Notes under the pieces: generated by a model
The model's input: only the letters and a program-made list of their open reading frames with translations
What the model was told of the DNA's origin: nothing
Database searches by the model: none
Shown here: positions 8,523 through 19,502 of the stretch, piece by piece
Layout: the number at the start of each line of letters is the position of its first letter
Position numbering within the stretch: position 1 is the stretch's first letter
From: Candidatus Tisiphia endosymbiont of Nedyus quadrimaculatus
Lineage (GTDB): Bacteria; Pseudomonadota; Alphaproteobacteria; Rickettsiales; Rickettsiaceae
Direction of reading: 5' to 3'
Assembly: GCF_964059235.1 (NCBI RefSeq)
Contig: NZ_OZ060452.1
Location: forward strand, 1,488,001-1,552,000
Length of the DNA stretch: 64,000 nucleotides
Made by a program: the position numbers and the translations under genes

Positions 8523-9860
8523 CTATATCAACTCTTTCAATTCTTTTATATTACTAATTGGGCAAATTAGGTTATTACTTAACTTTTCAAGTTTGGAGCA
8601 AATTAATTTATTGAATCCTAATTTCGTTGCTTCTTTTATTCTCATTTCTGCTGCATTGACTTTTCTTATTTCACCAGATAAACCAATTTCTCCAAAAAAA
8701 ACACTATGTTTTGGCACAGCTTTATTATTTGCTGCAGAAATTAAAGCAGCTGCAACAGCTAAGTCTGAAGCTGGTTCTGAAATTTTAAGCCCACCAGCAA
8801 CAGTTAAATATACTTCCTTAGAAGTTAAGTTAAGACCAAACCGTACATTAAGTACAGCTATTATCATTGATAATCTATTTAAATCCCATCCTACAACCGA
8901 ACGTCTTGGCATTGGCATATTGGAGGGAGCAATTAATGCCTGAATCTCAATTAATAACGGTCTAGACCCTTCAATTCCAGCAAATACCGTTGTTCCGCTA
9001 ACATTTTTATCCCTTTTCATCAGAAATAGCTCGGAAGGGCTAGAGACTTCCATAAGACCACTAGCAGTCATCTCAAAAACACCGATTTCCCCTATTCCAC
9101 CAAATCGATTTTTAATAGAACGCAAAATACGAAAATGACTATTATGATCACCTTCAAAATATAGTACGGTATCAACAAGATGTTCGAGTAACTTAGGACC
9201 AGCTAATTGCCCATCTTTTGTCACATGACAGCTCAGTAAAATAATAATATTATTTTGCTTAGCATAGCTAACCAATTCATTAGCACAGGCCCGAATCTGC
9301 GAAATAGTACCAGGTGGTGATGATAGTGTGCGAGTTACCATTGTCTGAATTGAATCGATTACTACCAAATCAATATTGTTCTTATCAGCATCAATAGTTG
9401 AGATAATATCTTCGATATTAGTGGCAGCTAAGATAGATGTTGTTTCATTATTAAGGCCTAATCTTAAGGCTCTTAGCTTTATTTGGTCAATGGATTCCTC
9501 ACCAGTTACATATAAGCAATTCATTCTAATTTTATCACAAAAAGAACTTGCCACTAAGTGTAATAATAAAGTTGATTTACCAATGCCAGGATCACCACCA
9601 ATTAAAATTGCCGAAGAGGAAACCAACCCGCCACCCAACACCCTATTTAATTCATTTATAGGCGTAGGAGTACGTAATGATTCCACAACAACACCATCAA
9701 GTTTTTGTATTTGTTGTTTATTGCCTAACCTAACTTGTACTTGACTAATTACCTCTTCCTCAATCGCTCCCCATAAGCCACAATCAAAACATTGTCCTGC
9801 CCATTTTGATGTACTATTACCACAATTTGTACATATATATTGCTTTTTAATTTTACTCAC
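8523..9860 (-). CDS. radA: DNA repair protein RadA (Sms)
   Basis: 445 residues, typical RadA: a RecA-like, DnaB-type helicase that extends branches during homologous recombination. An N-terminal four-cysteine zinc finger (CTNCGNSTSKWAGQCFDCG, residues 10-28) is followed by Walker A GGDPGIGKSTLL (about residues 88-99), LVVIDSIQTM as Walker B, the RadA-specific KNRFGGIGEIG, and a C-terminal Lon-protease-like domain. The start codon is GTG at 9860, directly preceded by AGGAAA as ribosome binding site. The product is intact. Confidence 0.95.
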   Translation of the reverse strand: MSKIKKQYICTNCGNSTSKWAGQCFDCGLWGAIEEEVISQVQVRLGNKQQIQKLDGVVVESLRTPTPINELNRVLGGGLVSSSAILIGGDPGIGKSTLLLHLVASSFCDKIRMNCLYVTGEESIDQIKLRALRLGLNNETTSILAATNIEDIISTIDADKNNIDLVVIDSIQTMVTRTLSSPPGTISQIRACANELVSYAKQNNIIILLSCHVTKDGQLAGPKLLEHLVDTVLYFEGDHNSHFRILRSIKNRFGGIGEIGVFEMTASGLMEVSSPSELFLMKRDKNVSGTTVFAGIEGSRPLLIEIQALIAPSNMPMPRRSVVGWDLNRLSMIIAVLNVRFGLNLTSKEVYLTVAGGLKISEPASDLAVAAALISAANNKAVPKHSVFFGEIGLSGEIRKVNAAEMRIKEATKLGFNKLICSKLEKLSNNLICPISNIKELKELI

Positions 9861-9879
9861 TTTCCTAATTTTAATTCCT

Positions 9880-10326
9880 AGTTAACCTAGTACTACAGTT
9901 GTAGTACTAACGTCAAAACGATGTCATCCCAGCGAAAGCTGGGATCTAAAAATGTTTAAGCACCTAATCCTCGCTACTTCTTTAGACCCCTGCCTACGCA
10001 GGGGTGACATCCACAACTGTCGAAAGTTCGAATGGGATCATATTTTCAGTTCCACCAAGTTTGGATTACCGCCATAAAAAAGTACAATATCTTTAATAAG
10101 TTCCTTCTCAATGAGCAAAGTAAACTTTAATAGCGCCATCTTAAATCCTGTTAGTTTATTACTAACTCACCTTACACATAACCCCCATGGCAATTTAAAA
10201 ATTGCAGAAAAGTACAAGAGTCTATTAGCGAGACCATATAGTGGTCGTGGCAATCCATTTCTAATCACTTTTATGGATTGCTTCGTCTGTAGCTCCTAGC
10301 TAATAGACGGGGTAATGCTAACCGGA
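9880..10326. repeat. Repeat-filled spacer: P1 copy, MITE-E end, long palindrome
   Basis: No convincing gene. P1 palindrome at 9922-10010, starting TGTCATCCCAGCG and ending GGGGTGACA. Immediately after it, 10011-10028 (CCACAACTGTCGAAAGTT) is one end of MITE-E without its partner. A separate palindrome spans 10220-10308, with arms GTCTATTAGC / GCTAATAGAC and an inner GGCAATCCA...TGGATTGC pair. Short ORFs here are repeat translations. Confidence 0.7.
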
Positions 10327-11478
10327 TTAGCTGTATAAAAACTTATACAATAGAACTACGATCATAATTCCATAAAATAATATTGCTTTTAATAGCCTAT
10401 GCTCTTTTAAAAATATTGATAAAAAAGTAAGAGCAATTAAACTTGGATATGAAATTTCAAGTAGAGGTGCTAAGAAACCAGTTATTCCTTTGAAATCAAC
10501 TAATGATACAGCAAAAGATATAATAGTTACAATCAAAAGAATAACAGGAAAGCTTTTTTCTTTTACTTTAAGTGAAGAACATATATAATGTGCATATATA
10601 TTATTTAAAGCTACAGCCGTTGTAAGACAAGATAAAATAACTATAACTCCTATAATCAGTGCTGCTTTTGACCCAAGCAAATGTGAAATAATAGTTGGAA
10701 AAAACAATTCAGCTGTTGTATTTTGTAATAAATGACCATATTTAGATCCTAAGTAAACAAAACCTAAATAGACAACTGATAGTAAAGCTGCCCCTATAAT
10801 ACTAGGTTTCAGAGCAAATTTGATAATATCTTTGTGATTTACTGATTCTCCCATAAAAGATTGGATTTGTTTAAACACTAATGACGAAAAAAAGAAAGCA
10901 GCAAATAAATCCATTGTTTCATAACCTTGTAGAAATCCAGTTAAAAAAGTCTCTTTCAGTCTTAGAGTGGGATTTTCAGTTGTAATTTCAGGAGCGTTAA
11001 TTACACCAAGGATAATTAGAAAAGTTAGAGAGAGCAATAATAGAGGAGTTAACCATTTACCTAAAATTGAAATCATATAACGATCATTGAGGCAAACAAC
11101 AAAACAAACTGTACAAAATAAAAAGCTAAAAATTATTAATGAAAGTCCTGGAAAAATATATTCTATCCCGCCATATGCAACAGTAATGCACCGGGGTACA
11201 ACTCCAAAAGAACCTAAAAGAGATAAGGTAAATAATGGAAGAAACAAGCGAGATAAGGTTCCAGCTTCTGCAAAAAAATCATTATAATTTCCTTTGTGCA
11301 GCTTTATAACAAATAGTCCTAAAAAGGGTAAAATTATTCCTGTTAAAAATAATCCAATGAAACCTATAAACCAGTGATTACCAACTTCTACACCTATTTG
11401 TAATGGGAATACTAGATTACCTGATCCAAAAAACATTGAAAATATTGAAAAGCCATATATTAAGAGATGTCGCTGCAT
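10327..11478 (-). CDS. Branched-chain amino acid transporter, BrnQ/LIVCS family
   Basis: 383 residues with about 10-12 membrane segments. The N-terminus (FSIFSMFFGSGNLVFPLQIG) is the hallmark of LIVCS carriers, which import leucine, isoleucine or valine with sodium or protons; FFFSSLVFKQIQSF and ALIIGVIVILSCLTTAVALNN also fit. It is somewhat shorter than the usual 430-440 residues. Import of branched-chain amino acids complements ilvE (29814-30716), which would interconvert them with their keto acids. The start ATG at 11478 opens directly into the first helix. BrnQ is the nearest name, but divergence makes the substrate uncertain. Confidence 0.75.
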   Translation of the reverse strand: MQRHLLIYGFSIFSMFFGSGNLVFPLQIGVEVGNHWFIGFIGLFLTGIILPFLGLFVIKLHKGNYNDFFAEAGTLSRLFLPLFTLSLLGSFGVVPRCITVAYGGIEYIFPGLSLIIFSFLFCTVCFVVCLNDRYMISILGKWLTPLLLLSLTFLIILGVINAPEITTENPTLRLKETFLTGFLQGYETMDLFAAFFFSSLVFKQIQSFMGESVNHKDIIKFALKPSIIGAALLSVVYLGFVYLGSKYGHLLQNTTAELFFPTIISHLLGSKAALIIGVIVILSCLTTAVALNNIYAHYICSSLKVKEKSFPVILLIVTIISFAVSLVDFKGITGFLAPLLEISYPSLIALTFLSIFLKEHRLLKAILFYGIMIVVLLYKFLYS

Positions 11479-11897
11479 AAATTGTATCCTTTATTTATGT
11501 AAAGTATGTAAAAATTTATTTATGTAAAGTGTGAAAAAAATGGAAATATATAAGAGAAAAATTTATATGGTCGTGCCGACCACAATAACCGAAACGTAGA
11601 GGGTGATGATTAGGAAAAAGGTAAATAAAATAAGATAATATTCTGAATAATTAAAAGGGAAAATCCTTGAACTTAAATTTATATTAGGTGTCATATATTT
11701 TGAGTTTTGATCCATTACCAGTGAAACTATCATAATATATAATTATTATCAAGTTAAAAAAAGTTAATGTCAATAACATTCTAAAATGTCCGGGTTTTGT
11801 AACAAGGTAATTGTCCGTTTTATTGTGAATCTTTACACCCGTATCATTTTGACTTACTTACTCGTCCATATATGACATAATGACATCCTATATGGTA
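11479..11897. other. Spacer with a solitary IS1111-type end
   Basis: No gene seen. A short perfect hairpin GGTCGTGCCGACC lies near 11569-11581. At about 11838-11876 the sequence TTGACTTACTTACTCGTCCA followed by TATATGACA repeats the right end of the IS1111-like element at 42113-42141, so this is a remnant of a lost copy. Confidence 0.5.
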
Positions 11898-14800
11898 TTA
11901 TGCCACCAATAATTGCTCCAACAGACTATTCGCTTCCTCTATAATATCCTTTCCTACCAATGTTTTGGTAAATACTAACTTAGTATCCGGTTTTATTTTG
12001 GTTTGCTGAGGATATTTTATAACAAAATTTCTAATCTTATCAGCTATATCTGATTCTTTATAAAATTTTAAAACAAATCCTCGATCACCAGAATCTAAAT
12101 TTTCAATATTAAGCTTACTGCATTTATGCTTTATTTTTACTATATTAAGTAGATTATTAAACTCTGATGGGATAGGACCAAAACGATCAACCATTTCGTC
12201 CTTAAAATTTTCAATATCTATATCATCAATTAAATTTCCAACTCTTCTGTACAAACTTAGTTTAAGAGCAGAATCTGCAATATAGTTATCGGAAATGAAA
12301 ACAGGTAATCCCAAATTAATTATTGGAACAAAAGCTTTTGGCTGCTCAATAACTTCATCCTTAAGAATTGCTATTTGTTCATCTAACATCTCCTGATAAA
12401 GTTCTACTCCTACTTCTTTAATCTGTCCAGACTGCTCTTCTCCTACCAAATTGCCAAAACCACGTAAATCCATATCATGGCTGGCAATGGTAAAACCAGA
12501 ACCAAGAGTACAGCTACTCTGCATTATTTCTAGACGTTTTATTGAATGTGCGGTCATTTTCTTATAATTAGCTAAGGTTAAATAGGCATAACCTCTGACT
12601 TTACTTCGTCCTATCCTACCCCTGAGCTGATATAACTGACTCAAACCAAGCATATCAGATTTATGAATAATCATTGTATTAGCTTCGGCAATATCTATAC
12701 CTGACTCAATTATTGTGGTAGAAACGAGTATATCAAACTTACCATCACAAAATTCACTCATAATCTCATCTACTTTGGCAGCTGGCATTTGGCCATGAGC
12801 AACTTTGTATTTTAGTTCAGGTACAACCTCCTGTAAGTATTTCTCTATATCCGGGATGTCCTTAATTCTAGGCACTACATAGAAATTTCTACCACCACGG
12901 AAACGTTCTCTAAGTAAAGCATCTCTAATAATCACCGGATCAAACGGCATAACTGTTGTCCGAACTTCTAGCCTATCAATCGGTGGTGTTGCAATGATAC
13001 TAAGGTCTTTCAACCCTACCATAGACATCTGCATTGTACGAGGAATTGGTGTTGCCGAAAGAGATAGAACATGCATTGTAGTTCTTAGTTTCTTTAAATG
13101 TTCCTTTTGAGCAACACCAAAATGTTGTTCTTCATCAATTATTAATAATCTGAGGTTACTAAATTCTATATTCTTACTCAGCAAGGCATGTGTACCAATT
13201 ATTATATTAGCTGTACCATTTTTGATTTGTTCTTTAATAATTTTAGCCTCACTATTGGCAACTAGGCTAGATAATAGTACTATATTTAGCCCTAAATCCT
13301 TAAATCTTTTACGAAATCTTAAATAATGCTGCTTACCTAGAATAGTAGTTGGTACGACAATGGCTACTTGAGGAGGGAGGTCACAGTTTGATTTAGCTAC
13401 CATAAAAGTTGCTCTTATGGCCACTTCAGTTTTTCCAAAACCAACATCACCACAAATTAATCTATCCATTAAAAGACCTGAGTCAAAATCTTTTCTAATA
13501 TCATTTATAGCATTTAACTGATCTTCAGTTTCGGTATATTTAAATCTCTGACAGAATTTGTCATATTCTTCATGATCAAACTCTATTGGATTAGTTACAG
13601 TTAATTTCCTCTTAGCGGCTATTGCTAATAATTGCTCGGCAATTTCTGTAATACGATTCTTGAGCTTAGCCTTACTTCTTTGCCAGCTACTGCTACCTAA
13701 CTTGGCCAGCTGTGCTTCACTACTACCATATTTCTTAATTAGCTCTATATTTTCAACAGGAATATATAATTTATCATTATTCTCATATAAAATTTTTAGG
13801 AAATCATGAGCTTTGCCTTTAACATCTAGTGTTTCAACATTAAGAAATTGACCAATACCATGATCCTTATGAACAACTAACTCCCCTTCACCTAAATTAT
13901 CTAATTCCATTAGAATGTTTTTAAGCTTACGTTTAGCACCTTGCTGACGAACGTTTACCGCACTTTTTCCTAAAATATCGTGAGCTGCAATAAACAAATA
14001 TTTATCACTATAAAATCCTTGACTAAGCTGGACATATGCAAGATTTATCACACCAATTTTTGCCTGTTGTAGATTGTCTATCTCGATATATTCTCGAGAG
14101 TAGCTATTTATCAAGTTCTTCAGTCTTTCCAAATTACTTTTAGACTGACAAAAAATAATTGGTATTTTAGTATTATTGTTCTCTATAATCTCAAATAGCT
14201 TATCAAAAACTGTCTTATCCTCAATAAAACTAGTTGCAATAATTTTTTCTAATGAATATGCATAAGATGAATCTTCAGGACTAATTAAAATATTCTTATC
14301 CTGTTCTAATAAAGTTTGTATTTCCTGACTGGTAAAGTAAATCTGCTCAGGAGGCAATGCAGGATAGAATGTGTTTAATTTAATTTTATTAGACTCAATG
14401 CGGGATCTGTAAAGATCTGTATAATTATTCTCCTGCTCAAGAATTGATTGTAACGACAAATTATCATAAATAATAATAGGATCATCTAAATAATTAATTA
14501 AGCTACTGAAATAATTATAGAATAAAGGAGATAAATGTTCATACCCTTGAAATTTTTTTCCTTCAATTACTGATTCATATAAAGGGCTATTCACGTAATT
14601 AACACCAAAAGCTTTTAGGTAATTATCTCTAAAATTCTTTATTGTTTCTAGATTTAATATTACCTCACTGGCAGAATTAATTATTAGCTCCGTACAGCTA
14701 TTAGTAGAAATTTGACTATCAATATCAAATTCTCTTATTGACTCTATGTGATCCCAACTAAAATTAATACGATAGGCCTTATACCCTGGCAAAACTATAT

Positions 14801-15278
14801 CTACTATCTCTCCTCTTACTGAAAATTCACCACTATCAATGCTACTACTACTCCTTGTAAAACCATTATGTACTAGGAACTCAGCGAGCTTGCCTGCTGA
14901 AAGCTTCATTTTATTATGTAATTTCAGAAAAGACTTAACTAGGAATTCCGAAGGTGGTAATTTGCTCAGTAAATTCACAGCATTAGTAACTACCAATTTT
15001 TTTTCATTATTAGTTGCTAAATAACTTAGTGCATTAGCTCTTTCTGATAGAATGTTAGACTGCGGCGAAATGCGATCATATGGTATAGTATCAAAACTAG
15101 GAAAATATAATATATTACTAGTCTTAATGCTTTGTGCAAAAAATAATAACTGTTTATGGCTATTAATTGCATCATCTTCACTGGCAAAAATAAGTAAAAT
15201 ATTCTTGGTTGGTTTATTTGAGAAATACTCGTTAGCAAAAAAACTTTTTGCACTGAGTGGCAGCGGTTGTTGTATCAT
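11898..15278 (-). CDS. mfd: Transcription-repair coupling factor Mfd
   Basis: 1126 residues, full length. Mfd is a DNA translocase that removes RNA polymerase stalled at lesions and recruits UvrA. Order seen: N-terminal UvrB-homology domain ([19 protein letters not shown] near residue 64), RNA polymerase interaction domain, then the RecG-like helicase with [17 protein letters not shown] (Walker A), [12 protein letters not shown] (Walker B), [12 protein letters not shown] and the [17 protein letters not shown] motif. A C-terminal TRCF domain follows. It lies 12 bp downstream of sdhE on the same strand, the usual alphaproteobacterial pair. Confidence 0.95.
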   Translation of the reverse strand: MIQQPLPLSAKSFFANEYFSNKPTKNILLIFASEDDAINSHKQLLFFAQSIKTSNILYFPSFDTIPYDRISPQSNILSERANALSYLATNNEKKLVVTNAVNLLSKLPPSEFLVKSFLKLHNKMKLSAGKLAEFLVHNGFTRSSSSIDSGEFSVRGEIVDIVLPGYKAYRINFSWDHIESIREFDIDSQISTNSCTELIINSASEVILNLETIKNFRDNYLKAFGVNYVNSPLYESVIEGKKFQGYEHLSPLFYNYFSSLINYLDDPIIIYDNLSLQSILEQENNYTDLYRSRIESNKIKLNTFYPALPPEQIYFTSQEIQTLLEQDKNILISPEDSSYAYSLEKIIATSFIEDKTVFDKLFEIIENNNTKIPIIFCQSKSNLERLKNLINSYSREYIEIDNLQQAKIGVINLAYVQLSQGFYSDKYLFIAAHDILGKSAVNVRQQGAKRKLKNILMELDNLGEGELVVHKDHGIGQFLNVETLDVKGKAHDFLKILYENNDKLYIPVENIELIKKYGSSEAQLAKLGSSSWQRSKAKLKNRITEIAEQLLAIAAKRKLTVTNPIEFDHEEYDKFCQRFKYTETEDQLNAINDIRKDFDSGLLMDRLICGDVGFGKTEVAIRATFMVAKSNCDLPPQVAIVVPTTILGKQHYLRFRKRFKDLGLNIVLLSSLVANSEAKIIKEQIKNGTANIIIGTHALLSKNIEFSNLRLLIIDEEQHFGVAQKEHLKKLRTTMHVLSLSATPIPRTMQMSMVGLKDLSIIATPPIDRLEVRTTVMPFDPVIIRDALLRERFRGGRNFYVVPRIKDIPDIEKYLQEVVPELKYKVAHGQMPAAKVDEIMSEFCDGKFDILVSTTIIESGIDIAEANTMIIHKSDMLGLSQLYQLRGRIGRSKVRGYAYLTLANYKKMTAHSIKRLEIMQSSCTLGSGFTIASHDMDLRGFGNLVGEEQSGQIKEVGVELYQEMLDEQIAILKDEVIEQPKAFVPIINLGLPVFISDNYIADSALKLSLYRRVGNLIDDIDIENFKDEMVDRFGPIPSEFNNLLNIVKIKHKCSKLNIENLDSGDRGFVLKFYKESDIADKIRNFVIKYPQQTKIKPDTKLVFTKTLVGKDIIEEANSLLEQLLVA

Positions 15279-15290
15279 TGTTTATTAAGC

Positions 15291-15554
15291 TTATAGGCGG
15301 TTAATATTAAGTATTTGTAACATCACTTTTGAATTTAAATGAACAGGAGGAGTTGTTTTATTGGTAATCCAATCATAAATATCTATATCATTTTGATTAA
15401 GTATTAAAGCAAAATCTGTTAAACTATCTATATCCATATTAGCAAGAAATTGTTCAGCAAATTTACCTAATATTAACCCGGTTTCTTTGCAACCACGATT
15501 TTTGCTTTGGTGTAGTAATTTTTTAGCTAGGAATGCTTTTTTAAAATAGTCCAT
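15291..15554 (-). CDS. sdhE: Succinate dehydrogenase assembly factor SdhE-like
   Basis: 87 residues from the preferred start MDYFKKAF (15554); a longer frame with an ATG at 15605 adds 17 hydrophobic residues that look spurious. KKLLHQSKNRGCKETGLILG contains the RGxxE motif of SdhE/YgfY, which promotes covalent FAD attachment to the succinate dehydrogenase flavoprotein. FAEQFLANMDIDSLTDFALIL and DIYDWIT fit the rest of this small helical family. Position directly upstream of mfd is conserved in alphaproteobacteria. Confidence 0.85.
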   Translation of the reverse strand: MDYFKKAFLAKKLLHQSKNRGCKETGLILGKFAEQFLANMDIDSLTDFALILNQNDIDIYDWITNKTTPPVHLNSKVMLQILNINRL

Positions 15555-15598
15555 ATTGATAATCTTACAAAAAAATATCATAATATGATTCAGATAGT

Positions 15599-15626
15599 TT
15601 GACAATTACCAAATATAAAATATAAA
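15599..15626 (+). promoter_or_regulatory. Putative sigma-70 promoter for the rhodanese-dnaA pair
   Basis: TTGACA (15599-15604), 16-bp spacer, TATAAA (15621-15626): close to consensus and pointing at the genes beginning at 15714. It overlaps the upstream edge of the divergent sdhE frame. Confidence 0.55.
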
Positions 15627-15713
15627 ATGTAAACTGTATATAACTAGTATATACTCAAATTTAATTAGTCTAAATCTTGTCCTTATTCAATAAATTTTAA
15701 TATATTCAAAAAA

Positions 15714-16109
15714 ATGCAGATGCCTATAAGTATCAAAAATATATCTTCCTTAAAAGCTTATAAGTTGCTAGAAATGGATGAGTGTACCATTGTTGTTGAT
15801 GTTAGAACTGCTGAAGAATGGCAGAAAATAGGTATTCCAAAGCTTGATAAAGATCAAGTACTTTTTCTTAGCTGGCGTTTATTGCCTGATATGTCATTAA
15901 ATCGTGAATTTAACAACCAGTTCATGTCGAAAGTCAGTAATAAAAATAATGTATTATTCCTTTGCCGTTCAGGTACACGATCTCATGAAGCGGCCTTGTG
16001 TGCTGGTGGTTTAGGTTATACAAACTGCTACAACATCATTGATGGTTTTGAAGGAGGAGCTAATGGAGCTGGTTGGAAACAAAATAATTTACCATGGCAA
16101 GTTCTGTGA
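15714..16109 (+). CDS. Rhodanese-like sulfurtransferase
   Basis: 131 residues, a single rhodanese domain. [10 protein letters not shown] is the conserved start motif and [17 protein letters not shown] carries the active-site cysteine in a CRSGTR loop, with the terminal [18 protein letters not shown] also typical. Such proteins transfer sulfane sulfur, but the acceptor here is unknown. Its last 16 bp overlap the start of dnaA, so the two are translationally linked; this arrangement is seen in Rickettsia. A second ATG at residue 3 is also possible. Confidence 0.9.
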   Translation: MQMPISIKNISSLKAYKLLEMDECTIVVDVRTAEEWQKIGIPKLDKDQVLFLSWRLLPDMSLNREFNNQFMSKVSNKNNVLFLCRSGTRSHEAALCAGGLGYTNCYNIIDGFEGGANGAGWKQNNLPWQVL

Positions 16110-17503
16110 ATACTAACCAAAATCAATTGACTGTAGGAAAGGAAGTAGCTCATTATAGAGATATTTGGCAGCATGTTTGTTCTGATCTTAATAAACATTA
16201 CGGTGAGTCTTTGTATAAAAGTTGGTTCAGTAAGATTAACTTTCTAGAAGCTTCTACTACTACTGTTATACTTTCTACACCAACAAATTTTATCCGAGAT
16301 TGGATAAAATCAAGATATGCACGTGCTATATTGCAATCTTGGCAGTCCTATGACAAAGATATTAAATCAATTGAGATAGTTACTAAAGAATTACTAGAAC
16401 AAAATCCAAATATACCTGAATATTTAGCAAAAATTCCATCAATAAAAGAAGGAATGGATATCAATTCCGAAGGCATTTTTTCAGCATTAGACTTACGATT
16501 TACTTTTGAAAATTTTGTAGTTGGTGGACCAAATGAGTTAGCATATGCAGCCTCTAGAGCAGTTGCTGAATCAGAAAGTGCCGTAGCTGAATCTAACCCC
16601 TTATTTTTGTATGGGGGTGTTGGCCTTGGTAAGACACACTTAATGCATGCTATTGCTTGGTATATAAGACATAATAACCCGACTCGCAAAGTAATTTACA
16701 TGTCGGCAGAAAAGTTTATGTATCAATTCATCAAAGCACTTCGTAATAAAGATGTTATGTCCTTTAAAGAAGAGTTTCGTTCAGTTGACGTGCTAATGAT
16801 CGATGATATTCAATTTATATCCGGTAAAGATAGTACTCAAGAAGAGTTTTTCCATACTTTCAATGCTTTGATTGATAATAATCGTCAAATGGTTATATCA
16901 TGTGACCGTTCACCGTCGGATTTAGATAATATTGAAGATCGGATTAAGTCTAGGCTTGGTTGGGGATTGGTTGCAGATGTTCACAGTACTACTTATGAAC
17001 TAAGATTGGGTATCTTAGAATCTAAGCTTGAACAGATGAATATTCACATACCTAAAAATGTTGTAGAATTCTTGGCATCAAAAATAACGTCAAATGTCAG
17101 AGAGTTAGAGGGGGCTCTTAATAAAGTTATCGCTCATTCAACTTTAGTTGGTAGGGAAATAACTTTAGAAAATACCCAAAATATCTTACGTGACTTACTA
17201 CGTTCCAATGAAAGAATTATAACAATTGAAGATATTCAAAGAAAAGTAGCTGATCGTTATAATATTAAATTTTCTGATATGTCTTCTCCTAGACGTATTC
17301 GCTCAATAGCTAGACCAAGGCAAGTAGCTATGTATTTAAGTAAAACATTAACCCCAAAAAGCCTTACTGATATCGGTAAGAAATTTGGTAAGAAAGATCA
17401 TACTACAATAATGCATGCCATCAAAAAAGTAGAAGAATTATGTGAAATTGATGCAGAATTTCGTGAGGAACTTAGTCTGTTAATGAAGATATTGCAAAAC
17501 TAG
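16094..17503 (+). CDS. dnaA: Chromosomal replication initiator DnaA
   Basis: 469 residues, complete. An AAA+ protein that binds DnaA boxes, melts oriC and loads the helicase. Seen: N-terminal domain I ([20 protein letters not shown]), linker, [21 protein letters not shown] opening the AAA+ domain, Walker [15 protein letters not shown], Walker [21 protein letters not shown], and the C-terminal helix-turn-helix with [12 protein letters not shown], the DnaA-box recognition signature. It starts inside the rhodanese gene (16-bp overlap). dnaN and recF do not follow, as is normal in Rickettsiales; no origin-like cluster of DnaA boxes was recognised next to it. Confidence 0.97.
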   Translation: MASSVNTNQNQLTVGKEVAHYRDIWQHVCSDLNKHYGESLYKSWFSKINFLEASTTTVILSTPTNFIRDWIKSRYARAILQSWQSYDKDIKSIEIVTKELLEQNPNIPEYLAKIPSIKEGMDINSEGIFSALDLRFTFENFVVGGPNELAYAASRAVAESESAVAESNPLFLYGGVGLGKTHLMHAIAWYIRHNNPTRKVIYMSAEKFMYQFIKALRNKDVMSFKEEFRSVDVLMIDDIQFISGKDSTQEEFFHTFNALIDNNRQMVISCDRSPSDLDNIEDRIKSRLGWGLVADVHSTTYELRLGILESKLEQMNIHIPKNVVEFLASKITSNVRELEGALNKVIAHSTLVGREITLENTQNILRDLLRSNERIITIEDIQRKVADRYNIKFSDMSSPRRIRSIARPRQVAMYLSKTLTPKSLTDIGKKFGKKDHTTIMHAIKKVEELCEIDAEFREELSLLMKILQN

Positions 17504-17807
17504 ATTACTATGAACTTAAAGAAAATCACGTTTCCCATTATAGAAGTATTGCCTTGAAAATATATTAGACTTACCTAAATAATTTATCTATATTAATTAG
17601 ATGTATATAAGTAATCTGAGTTTGATATAAAACATTAATTTAATAGCCTAGGTGTCATCCCTGCGAAGGTAGGGGGTCTAGATTCCCGCCACAGCTCGAA
17701 TGATATTAAGTGGATGGGTAAGGGGAGAGAGACTATTAAATCGATGTCTTACATCGAATTGAGGTTATATAAGCTATATTAAACTCATAAATTAAAAAAG
17801 TGGAATC
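17504..17807. other. dnaA-clpX spacer with degenerate P1 repeat
   Basis: No gene seen. About 17639-17700 holds a degraded P1 copy (TTTAATAGCCTAGGTGTCAT, CTGCGAAGGTAGG, GATTCCCGCC), and 17735-17770 a short repeat ATCGATGTCTTACATCGAAT next to TTGAGGTTATAT, which recurs in other spacers. Confidence 0.5.
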
Positions 17808-19070
17808 ATGTCAGGGGAAGTTGAAAAAAAAGAATTAAACTGTTCTTTTTGTGGTAAAAATCAATATGAAGTAATAAAATTAATTGCTGGACCAACAGTA
17901 TTTATTTGTAATGAATGTATTGAACTTTGCCGTGATATTATAAAAGAAGAGACTAAAGTAACTCTTAAACAAGTTGCCTCTTCAATTCCAACACCACAAA
18001 GAATTTTTTCTACTCTTAATGATTACGTAATTGGTCAGGATCAAGCAAAAAAAGTCTTATCAGTTGCGGTATATAATCATTATAAACGATTAGAATATAT
18101 CGAGTCAGGTAATAATGATGTCGAATTAAATAAATCAAATATCCTAATTATTGGATCTACTGGCTCTGGTAAAACCCTTTTGGCACAAACCTTAGCAAAA
18201 ATTCTTGATGTACCTTTCACTATGGCAGACGCCACTTCTTTAACCGAAGCTGGCTATGTTGGTGAAGACGTTGAAAATATCTTGCTAAGATTATTACAAG
18301 CAGCAGACTTTAATATAGCTAAAGCCCAACGAGGCATTGTTTATATAGATGAAGTAGATAAAATAGCTAGAAAATCTGAAAACCCTTCCATAACAAGAGA
18401 TGTATCGGGAGAAGGAGTCCAACAAGCATTACTTAAAATCATGGAAGGAACTATTGCTTCTGTTCCCCCCCAAGGTGGCAGAAAACACCCGCAGCAAGAT
18501 TTTGTTCAAGTAGATACTTCCAATATTTTGTTCATATGCGGTGGAGCTTTCATGGGGATAGATAATATCATTAATGCCCGTACTGCTCAAAGTTCGATTG
18601 GTTTTGCAGCAAATGTCCAATCAAAACAAGAAAAAAACCACAGTGAAATACTCAAGTCATTAGAAATTGAAGATATAGTAAAGTTTGGGTTAATTCCAGA
18701 ATTCATCGGTAGGCTTCCAGTAATAGCAACTTTAGATGATCTAGATAAAGCATCTTTGGTGGCAATTTTAACTCAACCAAAAAATGCTGTTATCAAGCAA
18801 TATCATAAACTATTTGAGCTAGACGATGTTGAACTATCAATTGATCATGATGCTTTAGAAGGAATAGCCGAGAAAGCACTGGCACGAAAAACCGGAGCTA
18901 GGGGGCTTAGATCGATAATTGAGACACTGCTACTTGACAGCATGTATAATGTTACCAATCTGAAAAAAATGCATGTACATATTTCAAAAGATGTCATAGA
19001 TGGCAAAGCTACTCCCATAGTTACACCAAAAAACTACGGAAAAGCTACTAAAAAACGTATAGCTGGTTAG
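17808..19070 (+). CDS. clpX: ATP-dependent Clp protease ATP-binding subunit ClpX
   Basis: 420 residues, normal ClpX. An AAA+ unfoldase that feeds substrates to ClpP. N-terminal zinc-binding domain with CSFCGK and CNECIELC (residues 12-43), Walker [16 protein letters not shown], Walker [33 protein letters not shown], the IGF loop region (SSIGFAANV) and the arginine-finger region [13 protein letters not shown]. clpP is not next to it in this window. Intact, start supported by homology of [17 protein letters not shown]. Confidence 0.97.
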   Translation: MSGEVEKKELNCSFCGKNQYEVIKLIAGPTVFICNECIELCRDIIKEETKVTLKQVASSIPTPQRIFSTLNDYVIGQDQAKKVLSVAVYNHYKRLEYIESGNNDVELNKSNILIIGSTGSGKTLLAQTLAKILDVPFTMADATSLTEAGYVGEDVENILLRLLQAADFNIAKAQRGIVYIDEVDKIARKSENPSITRDVSGEGVQQALLKIMEGTIASVPPQGGRKHPQQDFVQVDTSNILFICGGAFMGIDNIINARTAQSSIGFAANVQSKQEKNHSEILKSLEIEDIVKFGLIPEFIGRLPVIATLDDLDKASLVAILTQPKNAVIKQYHKLFELDDVELSIDHDALEGIAEKALARKTGARGLRSIIETLLLDSMYNVTNLKKMHVHISKDVIDGKATPIVTPKNYGKATKKRIAG

Positions 19071-19106
19071 AATAAAGAATTTATTAATTCATTTCCTAAT
19101 TAACAG

Positions 19107-19135
19107 TTGATATTCTTTTTACAAATAGTTACAAT
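19107..19135 (+). promoter_or_regulatory. Putative sigma-70 promoter before the 90-residue ORF
   Basis: TTGATA (19107-19112), 17-bp spacer, TACAAT (19130-19135), ending 35 bp before the ATG at 19171. Confidence 0.45.
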
Positions 19136-19170
19136 TCTCTTTATATTTCAAAATTAATAGAGGATTATAT

Positions 19171-19443
19171 ATGATAAATAATGATAATGATGCAAGAACT
19201 ATTCAAAGCATAATAAACCGGAATTGTTTGCATCCCGACTATGCAGCAGCTTTAAAAACCGCCCTTATGAATTTCAGAAACAACGGTGGTAATAATTTGA
19301 ATACTAACGATAGGGCAGAGGGTAATGATTTAAATGTTAACAACCAAAATGTTGGCAACTTTACTACTACAGAGGTAGCTAGTCTTAATACACCTGAAGC
19401 CACACTACCACTAGCAGGAGAAGCCGAACATCCTACAGAATAA
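19171..19443 (+). CDS. Small Asn-rich hypothetical protein
   Basis: 90 residues, not recognised. The first third looks folded (DARTIQSIINRNCLHPDYAAALKTALMNF is written here only in part: IINRNCLHPDYAAALK). The rest is low-complexity and Asn-rich (NNGGNNLNTNDRAEGN) with an acidic tail. AGAGGA sits 7-12 bases upstream of the ATG, a plausible promoter lies 35 bp upstream and a strong hairpin terminator follows 15 bp after the stop, so it has the parts of a genuine transcription unit. No signal peptide. Disordered tails of this kind occur in secreted effectors, but that is speculation. Confidence 0.55.
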   Translation: MINNDNDARTIQSIINRNCLHPDYAAALKTALMNFRNNGGNNLNTNDRAEGNDLNVNNQNVGNFTTTEVASLNTPEATLPLAGEAEHPTE

Positions 19444-19457
19444 CTACAATACTACCG

Positions 19458-19487
19458 CTTCAAGAGCTGTTTTTACAGCTCTTGAAG
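19458..19487. terminator. Bidirectional hairpin terminator
   Basis: Perfect 13-bp stem CTTCAAGAGCTGT / ACAGCTCTTGAAG with TTTT loop, between the convergent 90-residue ORF and the methyltransferase gene. There is no long T-tract. Confidence 0.65.
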
Positions 19488-19502
19488 TTAGTTACAATAT
19501 AC

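Noticed and set aside
10011-10060. GTTCGAAT and CCACCA strings suggesting a tRNA T-arm and CCA end
   Set aside because: No acceptor, D or anticodon arms can be paired around them; the first string is the MITE-E end.
10111-10299. 62-residue frame
   Set aside because: Lies across a palindrome and spacer; composition is not protein-like and there is no ribosome binding site.
17504-17807. Possible oriC next to dnaA
   Set aside because: No cluster of DnaA boxes was seen by eye, and the origin is not normally beside dnaA in Rickettsia. A GC-skew plot and DnaA-box scan would decide.
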